In this document: piece after piece, positions 1-11,667 of the stretch | How positions within the stretch are numbered: position 1 is the first letter of the stretch | Layout of the letters: each line of letters starts with the position of its first letter | NCBI GenBank assembly: GCA_029204225.1 | Contig: CM055109.1 | Coordinates: forward strand, 21,696,317-21,760,316 | Direction of reading: 5' to 3' | Origin: Diphasiastrum complanatum | Lineage: Eukaryota > Streptophyta > Lycopodiopsida > Lycopodiales > Lycopodiaceae | DNA: 64,000 nucleotides | Made by a program: the position numbers and the translations under genes | Notes under the pieces: generated by a model | What the model saw: the letters and a program-made list of their open reading frames with translations, nothing else | Databases searched by the model: none | What the model was told of the DNA's origin: nothing

Positions 1-70
1 AAGAATATGAAGTCTATCTAAGCATCACTTTAATTGATTCTAGTAGCATCCAATAGTCCTTCCAAAGTAC

Positions 71-219
71 TTTTATGAGCACTATGCAAAATGGGACTCT
101 TCATATCATATTTGGGCATGACTCCAAACTTTGAGTTGCTTTTATGGGCACTATGCAAAATTTTCTTGATTGGGACTCTTCATATCATATTTTGGCATGA
201 TTCCAAACTTTGAGTTGCG
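71..219. repeat. Two-copy tandem duplication, about 70-80 bp per unit
   Basis: Two adjacent diverged copies both contain the strings GCACTATGCAAAAT, GGGACTCTTCATATCATAT and CCAAACTTTGAGTTGC. The second copy carries a short insertion. No coding potential is seen on either strand and no function is suggested. Confidence 0.8.
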
Positions 220-874
<655 letters not shown>

Positions 875-885
875 TAGAAGCCCAT

Positions 886-928
886 GGTACCACCATTATG
901 GTACCGCCATTACCATAATGGTGGTACC
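886..928. repeat. Perfect 18-bp hairpin with 7-nt loop
   Basis: The arm GGTACCACCATTATGGTA (886-903) is followed by a 7-nt spacer and its exact reverse complement (911-928). Related GGTACC/GGCACC strings continue to about 975. It abuts the (AT)n tract. It could be the end of a small foldback or MITE-like element, or a cruciform-prone sequence. No terminal duplication was identified. Confidence 0.85.
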
Positions 929-975
929 GCCATTATGGTGCCGCCCAAAAATCCACGGTACCAAGGCGGCACCAT

Positions 976-1448
976 TTTTTAATATTTTTTTAAAAAAAAT
1001 TAATTAATTTTTTTTATTTATAAATTTAGTGGGCAATATGGGTATTAGCTTGAAGCTCTTGACGCTTCACTATTTTATCTTTACTGAATGATGACACAAG
1101 TTCTCCAAATGTGATTAACACCCTACAGACTTGCAGTAGTGAGTGAATCGTAACTAATAGTTCTTGGAAGAATTAGTGCGATAAAATACTCATTTCACTA
1201 AGAAAAAACTCATATCACAATTGTCTGAAGTCTATAACAAGTCATCCACTTCAAAGTCATCATGACATTCTACTCGAACCCTTCATCTATGCACAGATTA
1301 TTTACTACTTATATGTGTGCATTTACACAGACAACATATAACTTTTTCTTGGTCGTTGATGACTTAACCCTCTGATACATGAACGAGATTTCAAAATGTA
1401 TTCAAGTCCAACTCTCTATCTTGCAACGTTCAGTATGCTAGGTTTGTG

Positions 1449-1450
<2 letters not shown>
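976..1450. other. Intergenic DNA, nothing recognised
   Basis: A/T homopolymer runs near 980-1020, then unremarkable AT-rich sequence. No gene or element was recognised. Confidence 0.45.

Positions 1451-1492
<42 letters not shown>
1451..1492. repeat. (AC)n microsatellite, about 21 units
   Basis: An uninterrupted AC dinucleotide run, directly visible. Confidence 0.97.
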
Positions 1493-1494
<2 letters not shown>

Positions 1495-3049
1495 CCAGCA
1501 TGGGAACTAATTCATAATAATAACTGATATAAACCCATGGACTTTAACTAATTATGGTGAAATTTTTGTGCACAAGGAACAAATCTAAATGTGCCAAAAT
1601 TGGCAATACAATCTCTGATTATGGAACATAGTCAAAATGCAAAAGCATCTCAAAGATCTTCCAGCTCTTCAAATGATTCAAGTATGATAGAGTACCTATT
1701 TTGGACCTGTAATAATGTAAAAAATAAGAGATGCTATTTATATGATGCATGAAAGATAGTTCATGATAAAAAATCGTAGAAGCAATAAAATGAATGAATT
1801 ACTACACAATATAGAGACCAATCTTCTTCCTCCAATAGCTTCAACAAAATGTGGTACAACCATAGGTGTAATAGGATGCACTAGGGTTTTCAAGATAGGG
1901 TTTGATGCCCTAAATCTCAACCATACAAAAAAATCTATGGATTGTTGACTAGTTTTAGCATTATCCACTATTTATGCTATAAATGAAAAATAATATAAAG
2001 AAGTGATGTCGACACCAACTTGGCCTCTTCCACTAGATTCACACATGTGGGTTGTTGCGCATTGACATGTGGTACAACATTTTGATGCTCTCTTTGTTGG
2101 CCTCAAGTTGACATTTGTCAAAATAGACTAATTTTTCACATTCCCCCTCAAATGCAACTTGGCAGCTTCATGATTTGGCTTCTCCATGATTCTAAGTGAT
2201 AATTTATGTATGAAAAACAAATCTCCACCAAAAGACTTTCCAAAACTATTAGCAACACGCTCCATTTATTTTGGCAAAAGCATTAGCTTTCTTGTATCAC
2301 TCTCCCTAGCACATCAAGAACTTCACACTCCTTAATGTCACAAAACCATTTGACCTCTCACATAGTTATTGTTAGTACTAGTTTCAAATGTACACTGCGA
2401 ATTGAGTCCACCTTGCAATCAACATGTAGAATAAGAACTTGATGTTAATGTGTGATAAGTTGGACAATGTTTGCTATTGTTACCTATACAACCAACATAA
2501 ATTACATGAAAATTAAATATTGCATCATCTTAATGTAGTTACTTGTATACACATGTCTCTATGATGACTTTGAGAATTGCACAAGGCCTACATGTTTTAG
2601 TGGGGATTCTCACGAGCTGTAATCTAGGTGATTAATTCAATGGGCTGATTCTTTCTAGCTTGGTAGCATGTTTTAGCTACTTTAAATCTACGCATTAGCC
2701 TTTGTTTCAAAGAATCAGCCAGGGTTGTTATAGGAGCTAGTTCGACCACTTCTACAGATTTCAAATGAGCCTTCAACCAATTCCTAGATGAAATGGCTAA
2801 CTCTTCAAATCCTATTATATTGAAGCATATAGCAATGTGCAAACCATTCTATGTGCTTCGGTGATTATTGTTTCAATTCCAATAAGCCATTTGTATTGAA
2901 CAAGTTTGGTAGGCAATGGTCACCGTCAAGGGTCCCCAAACCTCAAATTTTAGATTTTTTTTTTATGATTTTTGGACATGAATAACTCATTTCCTCATTA
3001 GATTTGGTGCTTTTCTTCTAGTTTTGGTAGACTCTCTATTCCTTAACTA
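1493..3049. other. Intergenic DNA without supportable genes
   Basis: Only short open frames without recognisable domains occur here. Nothing supports a gene or RNA. Confidence 0.45.
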
Positions 3050-5656
3050 GCTGATTTTTCAATTTTTAGATTCATAACAAGCAATATAATTAACAAACTA
3101 TCAGTTCCTAGTGAATCCTCTTCACATTGATCGTTTTACCAATTAACTTCATCTTGGAGTAATCAACTACTCAAGTTAATTGCCAATGATTCAGAATTCT
3201 CAAATGTCTAGGTGCATATCTTAATTATACTAGCATAACACCACATTTAGATCCATATCCAAATCATTCATAAGTTAATCCATAAATCTTTCACACAAAG
3301 ATTTGTTAACTCTGCAAGTATCTGTCAAACAATACTTGATCATATGTCTATGTTCACCGACTAGGTTAAGTGAACCAAATAACTCTAGTAACCAGGAATA
3401 CACAATAGATTAATACAAGATTAATTGTGCACATATGTGAATAATCTCACTATGACCCAGTACATAAACACAATCTTATTTGGTAGATTCCTCCAGAATC
3501 CACATATGTTACTCACATATCTCACTGAGATCTTGTAACTCAGAAGATTTTCTATTTTCAACATATTCGGAAAATCTCTGAGACAAATAACATTTACTCT
3601 CAACAGTTTTCCAATCCCACTTATCTCGAATTACATAATTTCTCCCACTAAATCACTTAAACTAAGATTAGATTGACCCAATATAGAACTTTCACACTTA
3701 AATTCTGATCAAACTTACTTCTATTCTTATCAAAATGGAATTTGTAACCTTTGATCTTTTACTACACTACTTATTGATAATGATTCAAATTTCAAACCTG
3801 TCCTAAATCCAGATTGTCCACACAATCCCTAGAGAAATCCTCTTATTCGAAAAGTTTCAATTAGGTATCTTACTTTGAATCTATCCCAAATTACTTTCCT
3901 ACCAAATCTCATTTCTATACCACAGTTGGTTCTCTTCCAAAAAACTATGCAACCTACATATTCCCAAATAGAATTTTATTCCACCACTTCACCCCTCCTT
4001 TTAAAGAAATTATAAATCTCAATAAAAGTTAGCTAGAAAGATGATATATAAAAATATTTAAATTCAAGAAAAATCAGTAAAAAGTGCTTCCACTAAAAGA
4101 TTCACTCTATTACAATAGGACTTTTTCTTCAAATATTTTCAACCTGAGTGATAGAAACTACCATTCCATCGAAATCCATTTATGCACAAAGAGATATTCT
4201 AGGTTTAAGAAATTGAAACACTTTAACCTTAGAATTTATCTGAATTCCAAGTCCATTCCCACAAGTAGTAGTTTATATTACATAACAGTCTTTCAGAAGA
4301 ATAACTTCATGCTAGAAAGAAATCATATAAACTAGTACGATGTCTTATATTCGTGAAATAACTAAGAAGTAAAGGATTAATTAAGTAAGCAAGAAATAGA
4401 TTTCAGGGCCTCTAATTTTGTAAATAATGAGATACCACATTGGGATCTAGATTAAACCTCAAAATTTTCCAAAATACCCCACATTTGATCAAACAGTTTT
4501 ATTTTTCCCATATCGCGACTAGATACTAAAACACACTATTGATCATCAGATCTTTACAGTCCCAGATTTCCCTTTCCAAAATTACTGATGTCCCATACCA
4601 TCAGCTTTTCCTTCCAGAAAATTCTTAACCGCCTTATCTGATATTCTAGAGATCCACTGATCATCTAGCTGTCCTATAATCCATATAGGATATTATCTCT
4701 TGTTCTCACACTTGACCCATTTCCAATGATCAATATCATTGAGAAATATATCGGACAAGTAACAGATTTACAACTTTTAACCAAGTTCGAAATTCAACAA
4801 AAAAAATAAAAAATCACTTTTAACTTATAATCTACAACTCACAAGCTCCCTTCACATGCAAAATAATCAAAGGTCGGATACCTATGTAATGACATGCTAC
4901 CAGTGGAAGGGTCAATCACAAACATGCAATTGGTTCCACCATAGGAAAGAACATGCATAACAAAAAACAATTGTGCATAGCTAGAGGTCCCAGACCCCAA
5001 CCCTTGAGCTTCAACAGGCAACAGGCAAAAACAAAAGATAACTCCCGTTACAGCCACAGGTCAGATGCGGCCTCTTTCCTACGGCCGTCATCGCTGTTCT
5101 GATAGCCACCTTCGCCCACCATTGCTGGGATTCAACTGCTCCAAAGCAACATACTACAAGAAGACGATCTGCTGCCCCTCCTCGAGTACTCTTTGATCGA
5201 TCTCTTCAACTACCAAGCTTCTCTACTACTGTAAAAAAATTTCTAGCAAGCGATTATGCTTTCCGTGGCAGCCATCTTTGTGAAAATCAACTAATTGTGA
5301 CCTCCAGGCAGTGCTTGATCCAAAGTAAGAACTCGGTGTATGAATCCATGCAATCCCCATGCAGGTCAACTATAAATAGGTCTCATCTCTTTATGCAGTC
5401 CTCCTGCCTATATCTGTCACACGTCAACTATAAATAGGTCTCATCTCTTTATGCAGTCCTCCTGCCTATATCCGTCACACGTACATGCAATACTCCATAT
5501 GTCTCAATTAGAGTGTCTGGGTCCTCTCAAGGTAATTACTCACAAATTGGCATTGACATGGAAATAAATCACGGCGTGACCAATAATCTCAAACACTGGA
5601 GGGCCAGTCTACCATATTAGGACTATTCCATGTCCTTAACTGAATATGGCTATAAC
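3050..5656 (-). mobile_element. Truncated non-coding LTR retroelement (same family as 23165-28930)
   Basis: About 3106-4480 resembles 24938-26010 at the nucleotide level over many segments, for example the shared string TGATCGTTTTACCAATT. About 5325-5656 is a partial copy of the LTR of the 23-29 kb element, ending in the same ...TATAACA terminus. The internal part between these is shorter than in the other copy, so this is a deleted derivative. Minus orientation is inferred from the better-preserved copy, which shows the primer site and polypurine tract. No protein-coding frame survives. A 59-bp tandem duplication containing CTATAAATAG lies inside the LTR (5365-5482). Confidence 0.65.
5365..5482. 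repeat. 59-bp tandem duplication carrying a TATA-like box
   Basis: Two near-identical 59-bp units start at 5365 and 5424. Each begins with GTCAACTATAAATAGG and runs to the CTATATCTGTCACAC region. It lies in the LTR remnant, so the TATA-like box may have been the LTR promoter; the other LTR copies have the unit once. Confidence 0.85.
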
Positions 5657-6635
5657 AGGAAGAATGTCATGTCCATGACAAGTACATAGGATTCAGTATA
5701 CTCCTAGTCTTGGATACATGGTACTCCAGTGAAACAAGCTGTTAGTTATGCCATGTCATACTGGACGTGACACAAAAGTAACTGATATCCTTATGAGGCC
5801 CAGATTACACTAAATGGCAAGGCATGTATAAAGTTATCAATAGCAATCTATGAATAGAGGATCCATGCATAGAGACTCTATTCTAGATGAATCTATGTAT
5901 AGGGGAGTTAGGACCTTGCATGACTTTGTGTACAAGAGGTTCTAGGCTCTATATAAGGAGGCCAAAGTCGCCCTACTACACACATTTGTGGTTGATTCAT
6001 TGCCAGGGTTTCACTCTACTTTCATGCTTCCTATTCCTTGGCTTGGGGGTGAAGCTTCTAGAGTTGACTGGTTGCTTCTACTTGGTTGGGTGGTTTCTCC
6101 ATAGTGTGTTTTCCATTGTGTTGTCTTGTAAGCAAGACCTTGAGGAGTTTTTTCTTATAATTGTTTTGGCTTGCTTACTCTTGTGAGGATCACCATCTTT
6201 GGTATGGGACTTAGATGGGGGTAGGATCTTGAATATGCTTGTGTTTGCGATGGTAGTGATTGTGGTGAAGCAAGGGGGTGCTAGATAGGCTTGTTTGTGC
6301 ATGGATCTAGCTATGGTTGGGTGGTGAATTGTTGAAGCCATTTTTATTATCTAGTTTCGAAGGATCTTAGGGGCATGGGAGCAGAGGCACCGTGGAGGGC
6401 TTTTTGTAGGCATTGGAGGGCATCAACTCAAATGCTTGGAGGGCAGCTCTTCCTAGTTGTAAAAACATGAGGTAGTTATTAATTCAGTATGATGATTATT
6501 TTTCTTGACATTATACTGAACTTAGACGCATCTCCTTCAAGGGTACTAAACTATTGATGAGTAGACCTTACGGGTCTAAATCGCATAATGCCTAATTGAC
6601 ACAAGAAACTTTACCCAAACTACTCGATACCAATT
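5657..6635. other. Intergenic DNA, nothing firmly recognised
   Basis: A TATA-like CTATATAAGG occurs near 5950, followed by short open frames that overlap on both strands (5887-6341) and lack domain similarity that I recognise. They are not called as genes. Confidence 0.4.
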
Positions 6636-6639
6636 TCAT

Positions 6640-6800
6640 TTAAAGATTGAACATATTTCACATTTATTTCCCATTACAGTAGTCCCAAAGAAGAATGGAG
6701 GACTATGTACGTGTGTTGGTTTCGGAAAATGGATTTGGTTACTCACAAGGATTATGCTGCTCTGCCATTTGCAAAATACACCCTTGAATAAATGGTGAAA
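6640..6800 (+). pseudogene. Gypsy reverse-transcriptase scrap
   Basis: The plus strand encodes a fragment like VVPKKNGGLCTCV followed, after a frame change, by a THKDYAALPF-like stretch. This matches the conserved Ty3/Gypsy RT segment that normally reads VPKKNGxxRxCVDxRxLNxxTxKDxYPLPF. It is short, frameshifted and non-functional. Confidence 0.55.
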
Positions 6801-7094
6801 TATAAAATTAATTTTTTTGATAATTTTTGTTGAAAAATTCTAGGAGCAAGACTCCATCACCATTGGAAGATATGATGATCATCATTCACATGTTAACCCA
6901 TTTGTACATACAATTTTGTACATGTTTGTTTTGTCTCTAACACATTTTGTTACGTAATTAAGTAAGTTAGACACTGCTTAACAATGCAATGTACTCACAC
7001 AATAAGTGTCAATAATTGTAAATATGCTAACAAACACAAGTAGTATAACGTAGTTTCTAGAAGCAAATGCGCCTTGCAGCACAATAGACACTTA

Positions 7095-7306
7095 TGTGAT
7101 AGCCCAATATAAAAAAATACCATAAAAGTTGCTCAAGAAAAATGTAAAAACCAAGCCAATTTGGACTTGATATGGTTTGGTTTGGACCAATGTTCTTATC
7201 CCATGTAATAAATTTTGGACCCAACTATATAAGGAATAAATTCTTATGTATTTTGTGTTCTCCAAGCTCAAAGTTAAAATTTCCTTCTATTGAGTGTTGT
7301 GTTGTG

Positions 7307-7364
<58 letters not shown>

Positions 7365-7489
7365 TTATTAATTACATTACCGACCAAGTCCGGAATGACG
7401 TGGTGTAACTAACAACCTTATACATTGGAGTATCAGCTATCCATGTCAAAAATTATTCTGAATCCCACATACTAGACATGGACGTAACA
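7095..7489 (-). repeat. Probable 3' LTR of minus-strand Gypsy element
   Basis: The segment begins TGTGATAGCCC, a typical Ty3/Gypsy LTR start, and ends GACGTAACA. It is followed on its right by TTCTTTCCCCCC, which on the minus strand is a polypurine tract. It directly abuts the integrase C-terminal coding region, as a 3' LTR should. It contains the (GT)n tract at 7306-7360. The matching 5' LTR is likely the sequence starting TGTATCACCCCG near 33952, which is diverged. Confidence 0.6.
7306..7360. repeat. (GT)n microsatellite inside Gypsy LTR
   Basis: A GT dinucleotide run of about 27 units. Open frames across it giving Cys/Val repeats are artefacts. Confidence 0.95.
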
Positions 7490-7499
7490 TTCTTTCCCC

Positions 7500-9147
7500 C
7501 CTTGAACTACTTTTGCCCTCAAAAGTGGAAACTAGGAAAGTTCTTGTTTATTATTTCAGCCCTTTCCCACGAATCATCATCCTCGATCCGACCCTTCCGC
7601 CTAATCAAGCACTCAGAGATAGAACGATTTCTCAATTGTTTATTTCTGGTTCTAAGTACTCTTTCAGGTTCCAAAGGTACACTAAGCGATAAATCCTCCA
7701 AGTGGGTAAGATCCTCATCAGATCCAACTACATCGCTTTCATGTAAACTTAATTTCAACCAGCTTCTATGAAACATTGGGTGAGCAGTCGACTTATATTG
7801 ATAATCAAGTTCGTAAGCTAAAGAACCAATTTTTTTTATAATCCAAAACGGTCCACAATATTTGGTAGACAACTTATAATGCTTACTCGTACGCATAGTC
7901 TTAGAATCTTTTGAAATCCTAAGATATACCCAGTCATCAGTTTTAAAATCTCTGGGAGACCTCTTAAGATAGGCATAATGCTTAGCTCTATCATGAGCAC
8001 TACGGATACTATCACGTGTGCCACTTGCAACATTTCTTGCATATCATTCAGAAAATCTGCAACTTACTAGATCTTAATAGATTTCGTCTCCATGTTTATC
8101 AGAGATCTAGGTTGAAAATCGTACATCAGCAGCTACAACCTGTAGCAAAATGTTTTCTACTAATGTAAGAAAACTCAGTTGAAGGAATGTAATCTTCCCA
8201 CTGAGACTGTCTATGAGACACATATGTCCTCAACATATCCTCCAAAGTCTGATTAGTCCTTTCCATTTGGCCATTTGATTCAAAATGATCAGTAGGACTA
8301 AAACTAAGCGAGGTTTCTAGCTTATGGAATACAACTGACCAAAAGTGACCTGTAACTTAGGATCTCCATCACTAACAATATCACTTGGCAATCCATAAAG
8401 CCTGAATAATCTTTCCACAAATATCTGGGCTAAATCTGAAGCCTTTGTAGTCCATCAAGTTACACCTCAACATTTCCATCTCACGAAGAATAAGTGAACG
8501 TAACTTAGTTAACATGTCCACTACAATCCAAATAGAATCATTCTAACGTTGGGTCTTTGGAAGTCCAACTACAAAATCCATAGACATATTTTTCCATTGT
8601 TTTTGAGGGATATCTAAAGGATGTAACAACTCTCCAGTCTTTAAGAATTCCACTTTGGCTAAATGACAAGGTTTACGTTTAACCACATAAGACTCGATAA
8701 ATGGCTTGAGTTTTGGCCAATAAAACTTTCTTCTAACCAAGTCCAAATTCTTGTGTATACCTGGATGACCTGCAGAGGGTACATCATGACATTCATAAAG
8801 AATTCATTTTTTTATCTCATCCTCCGCTGGTACACAAACTTTTTCATTCCGAAATAACAAACCACCTTGGATAGAGAACTATTCCATCATCTTCTTATCT
8901 TTCTTAGAAACCTAAGATCCCTAAGAGTTAATCTCTATTCCATCTCATTTTTCCCAATCTCAACCATCTTTCAAATGTGACCAAAATGAGAATCTGATTC
9001 ACACTTTCCTCTCAACAAAAGATATAGATCAGTGGAAATTTGGGTGAATGAAAGTTCAATGAATTCACCAATCCAACTAAGAGCGTCCACAACTTGGTTA
9101 GAGCTGCCTTTGACATATCAGATCTCATGATCGAATTCTTACATAAG
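7500..9147 (-). pseudogene. Gypsy pol 3' half: RNase H end, integrase, C-terminal domain (decayed)
   Basis: Read on the minus strand, the fragment starts in RNase H: EFDHEI and YVKGSSNQVVDALS near 9140-9070 match the usual VKGxxNxxADALSR. It continues through the integrase region (REFYWPK-like FYWPKLKPFIESYV and WKNMSMDFVVGLPKTQR at 8746-8543) to the C-terminal integrase/chromodomain segment, with KYCGPFWIIKKIG and HPMFHRSWL at 7896-7519. Several stops and frameshifts break it. Polarity and content fit the 3' half of the Gypsy element whose 5' half lies at 29.74-34 kb. The junction at 9147 is the start of a Copia LTR, which suggests disruption by that insertion. Confidence 0.8.
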
Positions 9148-9495
9148 TGTTGAGAAACAAAAATATTGGGCATGCAGAGTTCAAGAAAGAAATATGAAAC
9201 AATTCGTGTACGCTTTCTTCAACGAATCTCTACAGCTATGGACAAGTATCAGGATGGAATTCGATTCTGTCTACCGACTACTGCCTTGCTAGATCATATC
9301 TACAATCCTCCAGAGTGTAGACAGATATTGCTGGCCTACGTTTTAATTAGTTTAAGCAATATATAGATGGAGAGAGAAAGGGTCTAATCTAATCTCTGAT
9401 TACAAGAACGACTGATTAAGCATGTTCCAACGACATTCAGATTGCCTTCAACATCATTCGTGAAGGAGGACGTCCTCTTGGTACTTTCTTTATTT
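9148..9495 (-). repeat. 3' LTR of minus-strand Copia element
   Basis: Begins TGTTGAGAAACA and shares most of its length with the sequence at 29062-29735, including TACAATCCTCCA, CTACGTTTTAATT, GATTACAAGAAC and GGAGGACGTCCTC. It lies at the RNase H side of a minus-strand Copia pol remnant, the position of a 3' LTR. The inner end is approximate because no clean CA terminus is seen. Confidence 0.65.
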
Positions 9496-9799
9496 TCTTT
9501 GTACGACCATCGTCTTTCAGTCTTCGAGTCTTCTTTGCCTTCGTGTCTCGTTCGGCCTTTGGCTTCACCTTTGAGCTCCTTTGGTCTTCAAACGTTTGAC
9601 ATTTGAGGTATTCACCTTTGTGTCTTGTTTGGCTAAAACAATTATGTGGCAGTTATGACCTGAGGTGGTTTTCTGTTTGTGGGCAGTTCCTTTGTATTTC
9701 TACAGGCATGAGCTCGAAAGCTAACAAAGGTTTGTGGCTCAAAACATTTTGTTTCTTCATATCCCTCTCAAGGCATGGTAGTTTTACGACTCCCAGACT

Positions 9800-11400
9800 C
9801 TTCCTCTACCTCTTGAACAATCCTTTGTCTAAGGACTTGGTAAAGATGTTTGCTACCATCTGCTTTGTTCCATTGAAGATGGTCTTTAATTTGTTTCTTG
9901 TGACTAGGTCCCTTATCAAATAATATTTGATTGCAATGTGTTTCATTCTTAAATGAAACACGAGATCCTTCGTCAAGTGTATGGCAGAAGTATTGTCCAT
10001 CTGCAAGATTAGAGACTCTTTTTTATTTCACCTAGTCCATCGAGGAACTGTCTGAGCCATGTGAGTTCATTGGCCATCTTCACGGCTGTGATGTATTCTG
10101 CTTCACAGGATGACTGAGTTATGATGGTCTGCTTCTTGTTGACCCAGAGAATTGCTGCATTTGCTGCAATGGTGCACCCTCCTGAGACACTTTTACAATC
10201 GTCCTTGAGTGATGCCCAACTTGCATCTCTATAGGAGTGCATCTGGATTCGGCATCGCGAGAGTAACACAGCTAAAAATCCTTCGTCTACTGAAGGTACT
10301 ATAGGATTCACTTTGCGATCTTCTAGTGCATAGGACCTAGATTCACGTTGAATTGGCTCATCCTAAACACAACATAAGCAATGTTGGGGCGTGTGTTATC
10401 TGCTAGATACATCAACGATCCAATTAGCCTCCTATAAGGCGTGTGTTGCATGATCTCTTTCTCTTTGTCAGTCTTCGGGCAATCTTCGTTTGTTAGAATT
10501 GTTCCTACAAGCATTGGGGTGTTGTCCCCTTTGCAATCTATCGTCCCAAAATTATCTAGAATCTTTTGGATGTACCTGGACTGATGAAGATATAGCTTTC
10601 CTTAGTCATAGTCGTGGTCGATTTGCAAGGCTAGATAACATCTGGCTTCTCCTAGGTCTGTTATCTCCAAATGTTATAAGATTTCACTCTTTACTTCGGC
10701 AATTAGCTCTTCGCTTTTGCATAGTATCAGTGTGTCATCCATGTACACAGCAACACTGATGATCTTCCCATTTGTGATTCTTGCATAAACATAAGAGTCA
10801 GCCATCAGTGGTTGAAAACCTAAGGATCGTAGGGCATGACCTTCTTCTTGTACCATTATCACGTGGATTGCTTCAAACCGTAGATACTTCTGTGCATTCG
10901 ACAGGCATAGGTGAGAAGCGATTCGTAGATGTAACTCAGTAGCTGGTCCATATAGACTTCTTCGTCTAATTGACCATGTAGGAATGTTGTCTTCTCATCG
11001 ACTATGTGAATCCTAAGGTCATAAGCGACTGCATATGCAAACAGTAGGTGTAAGGATGCATGTTTCACCAGTGGAGAGAAGGTCTTAGTGTAGTCGATGC
11101 CATACTTCTGAGAGAAAACCCTTCACTACAAGTCTAGCTTTATATCTCGAAATATTTCCATTCATTCCATACTTCAACTTGTATACCCATTTGCATTGCA
11201 TGGTCTTTCACTTGTCTGGCACTGGCTGCAGTGTCCATACCTCGTTCTTCTTCATGGATTCGATCCTTTCGTTCATGGCTTGGATCCATTTGTTCTTATC
11301 TGGACTGTTGATGGCTTTCTCGAATGTCTGTGTTTCATCACTAAATCCACAAAACTCGCCGTTTTTTGAGTTTCTGGCCTTGTCCGACGTTTAACTAGTA
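9800..11400 (-). pseudogene. Copia pol remnant (RT and RNase H), decayed
   Basis: Minus-strand fragments run in Copia order from right to left. The first is RT with FLHGQLDEEVYMDQ and SIYGLKQS (11068-10859). Next come AVYMDDTLILCKS, a YMDD catalytic motif (10862-10674), and YRRLIGSLMYLADNTRP (10514-10323). RNase H follows with DASWASLKDD, QSSCEAEYITA (10311-10009) and ANIFTKSLDKG (10006-9806). Frameshifts separate every block and gag and integrase are absent. It lies immediately inside the LTR at 9148-9495 and is the 3' part of the Copia element whose 5' LTR is at 29062-29735. Confidence 0.85.
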
Positions 11401-11667
11401 TGGTTGACTTCAGACAATAGTTAGTTTAGCATGAGATGTAATAACTTCGCTTCATGCTCGTTCCCAAGTTCGGGACTAGAGCTTTAAGACTGAATATCTT
11501 GGTGTGCTCAATGCAAAAACTGAAGCGGGAGAGGCAAAACTTTTGAAATAACTGTATGCTTATAGTGAAATATGAGGTGGGACGACTTTTCAATGCGACA
11601 TAAACATTACAAAAGTAAGGAATGCTAGATCTATTCATATTGATTTACTGTAGATAGATTCATTTAC

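Noticed and set aside
5887-6341. Overlapping plus and minus frames of about 90-100 codons
   Set aside because: Neither shows a domain or a credible context. The hydrophobic plus-strand frame looks like chance T-rich sequence.
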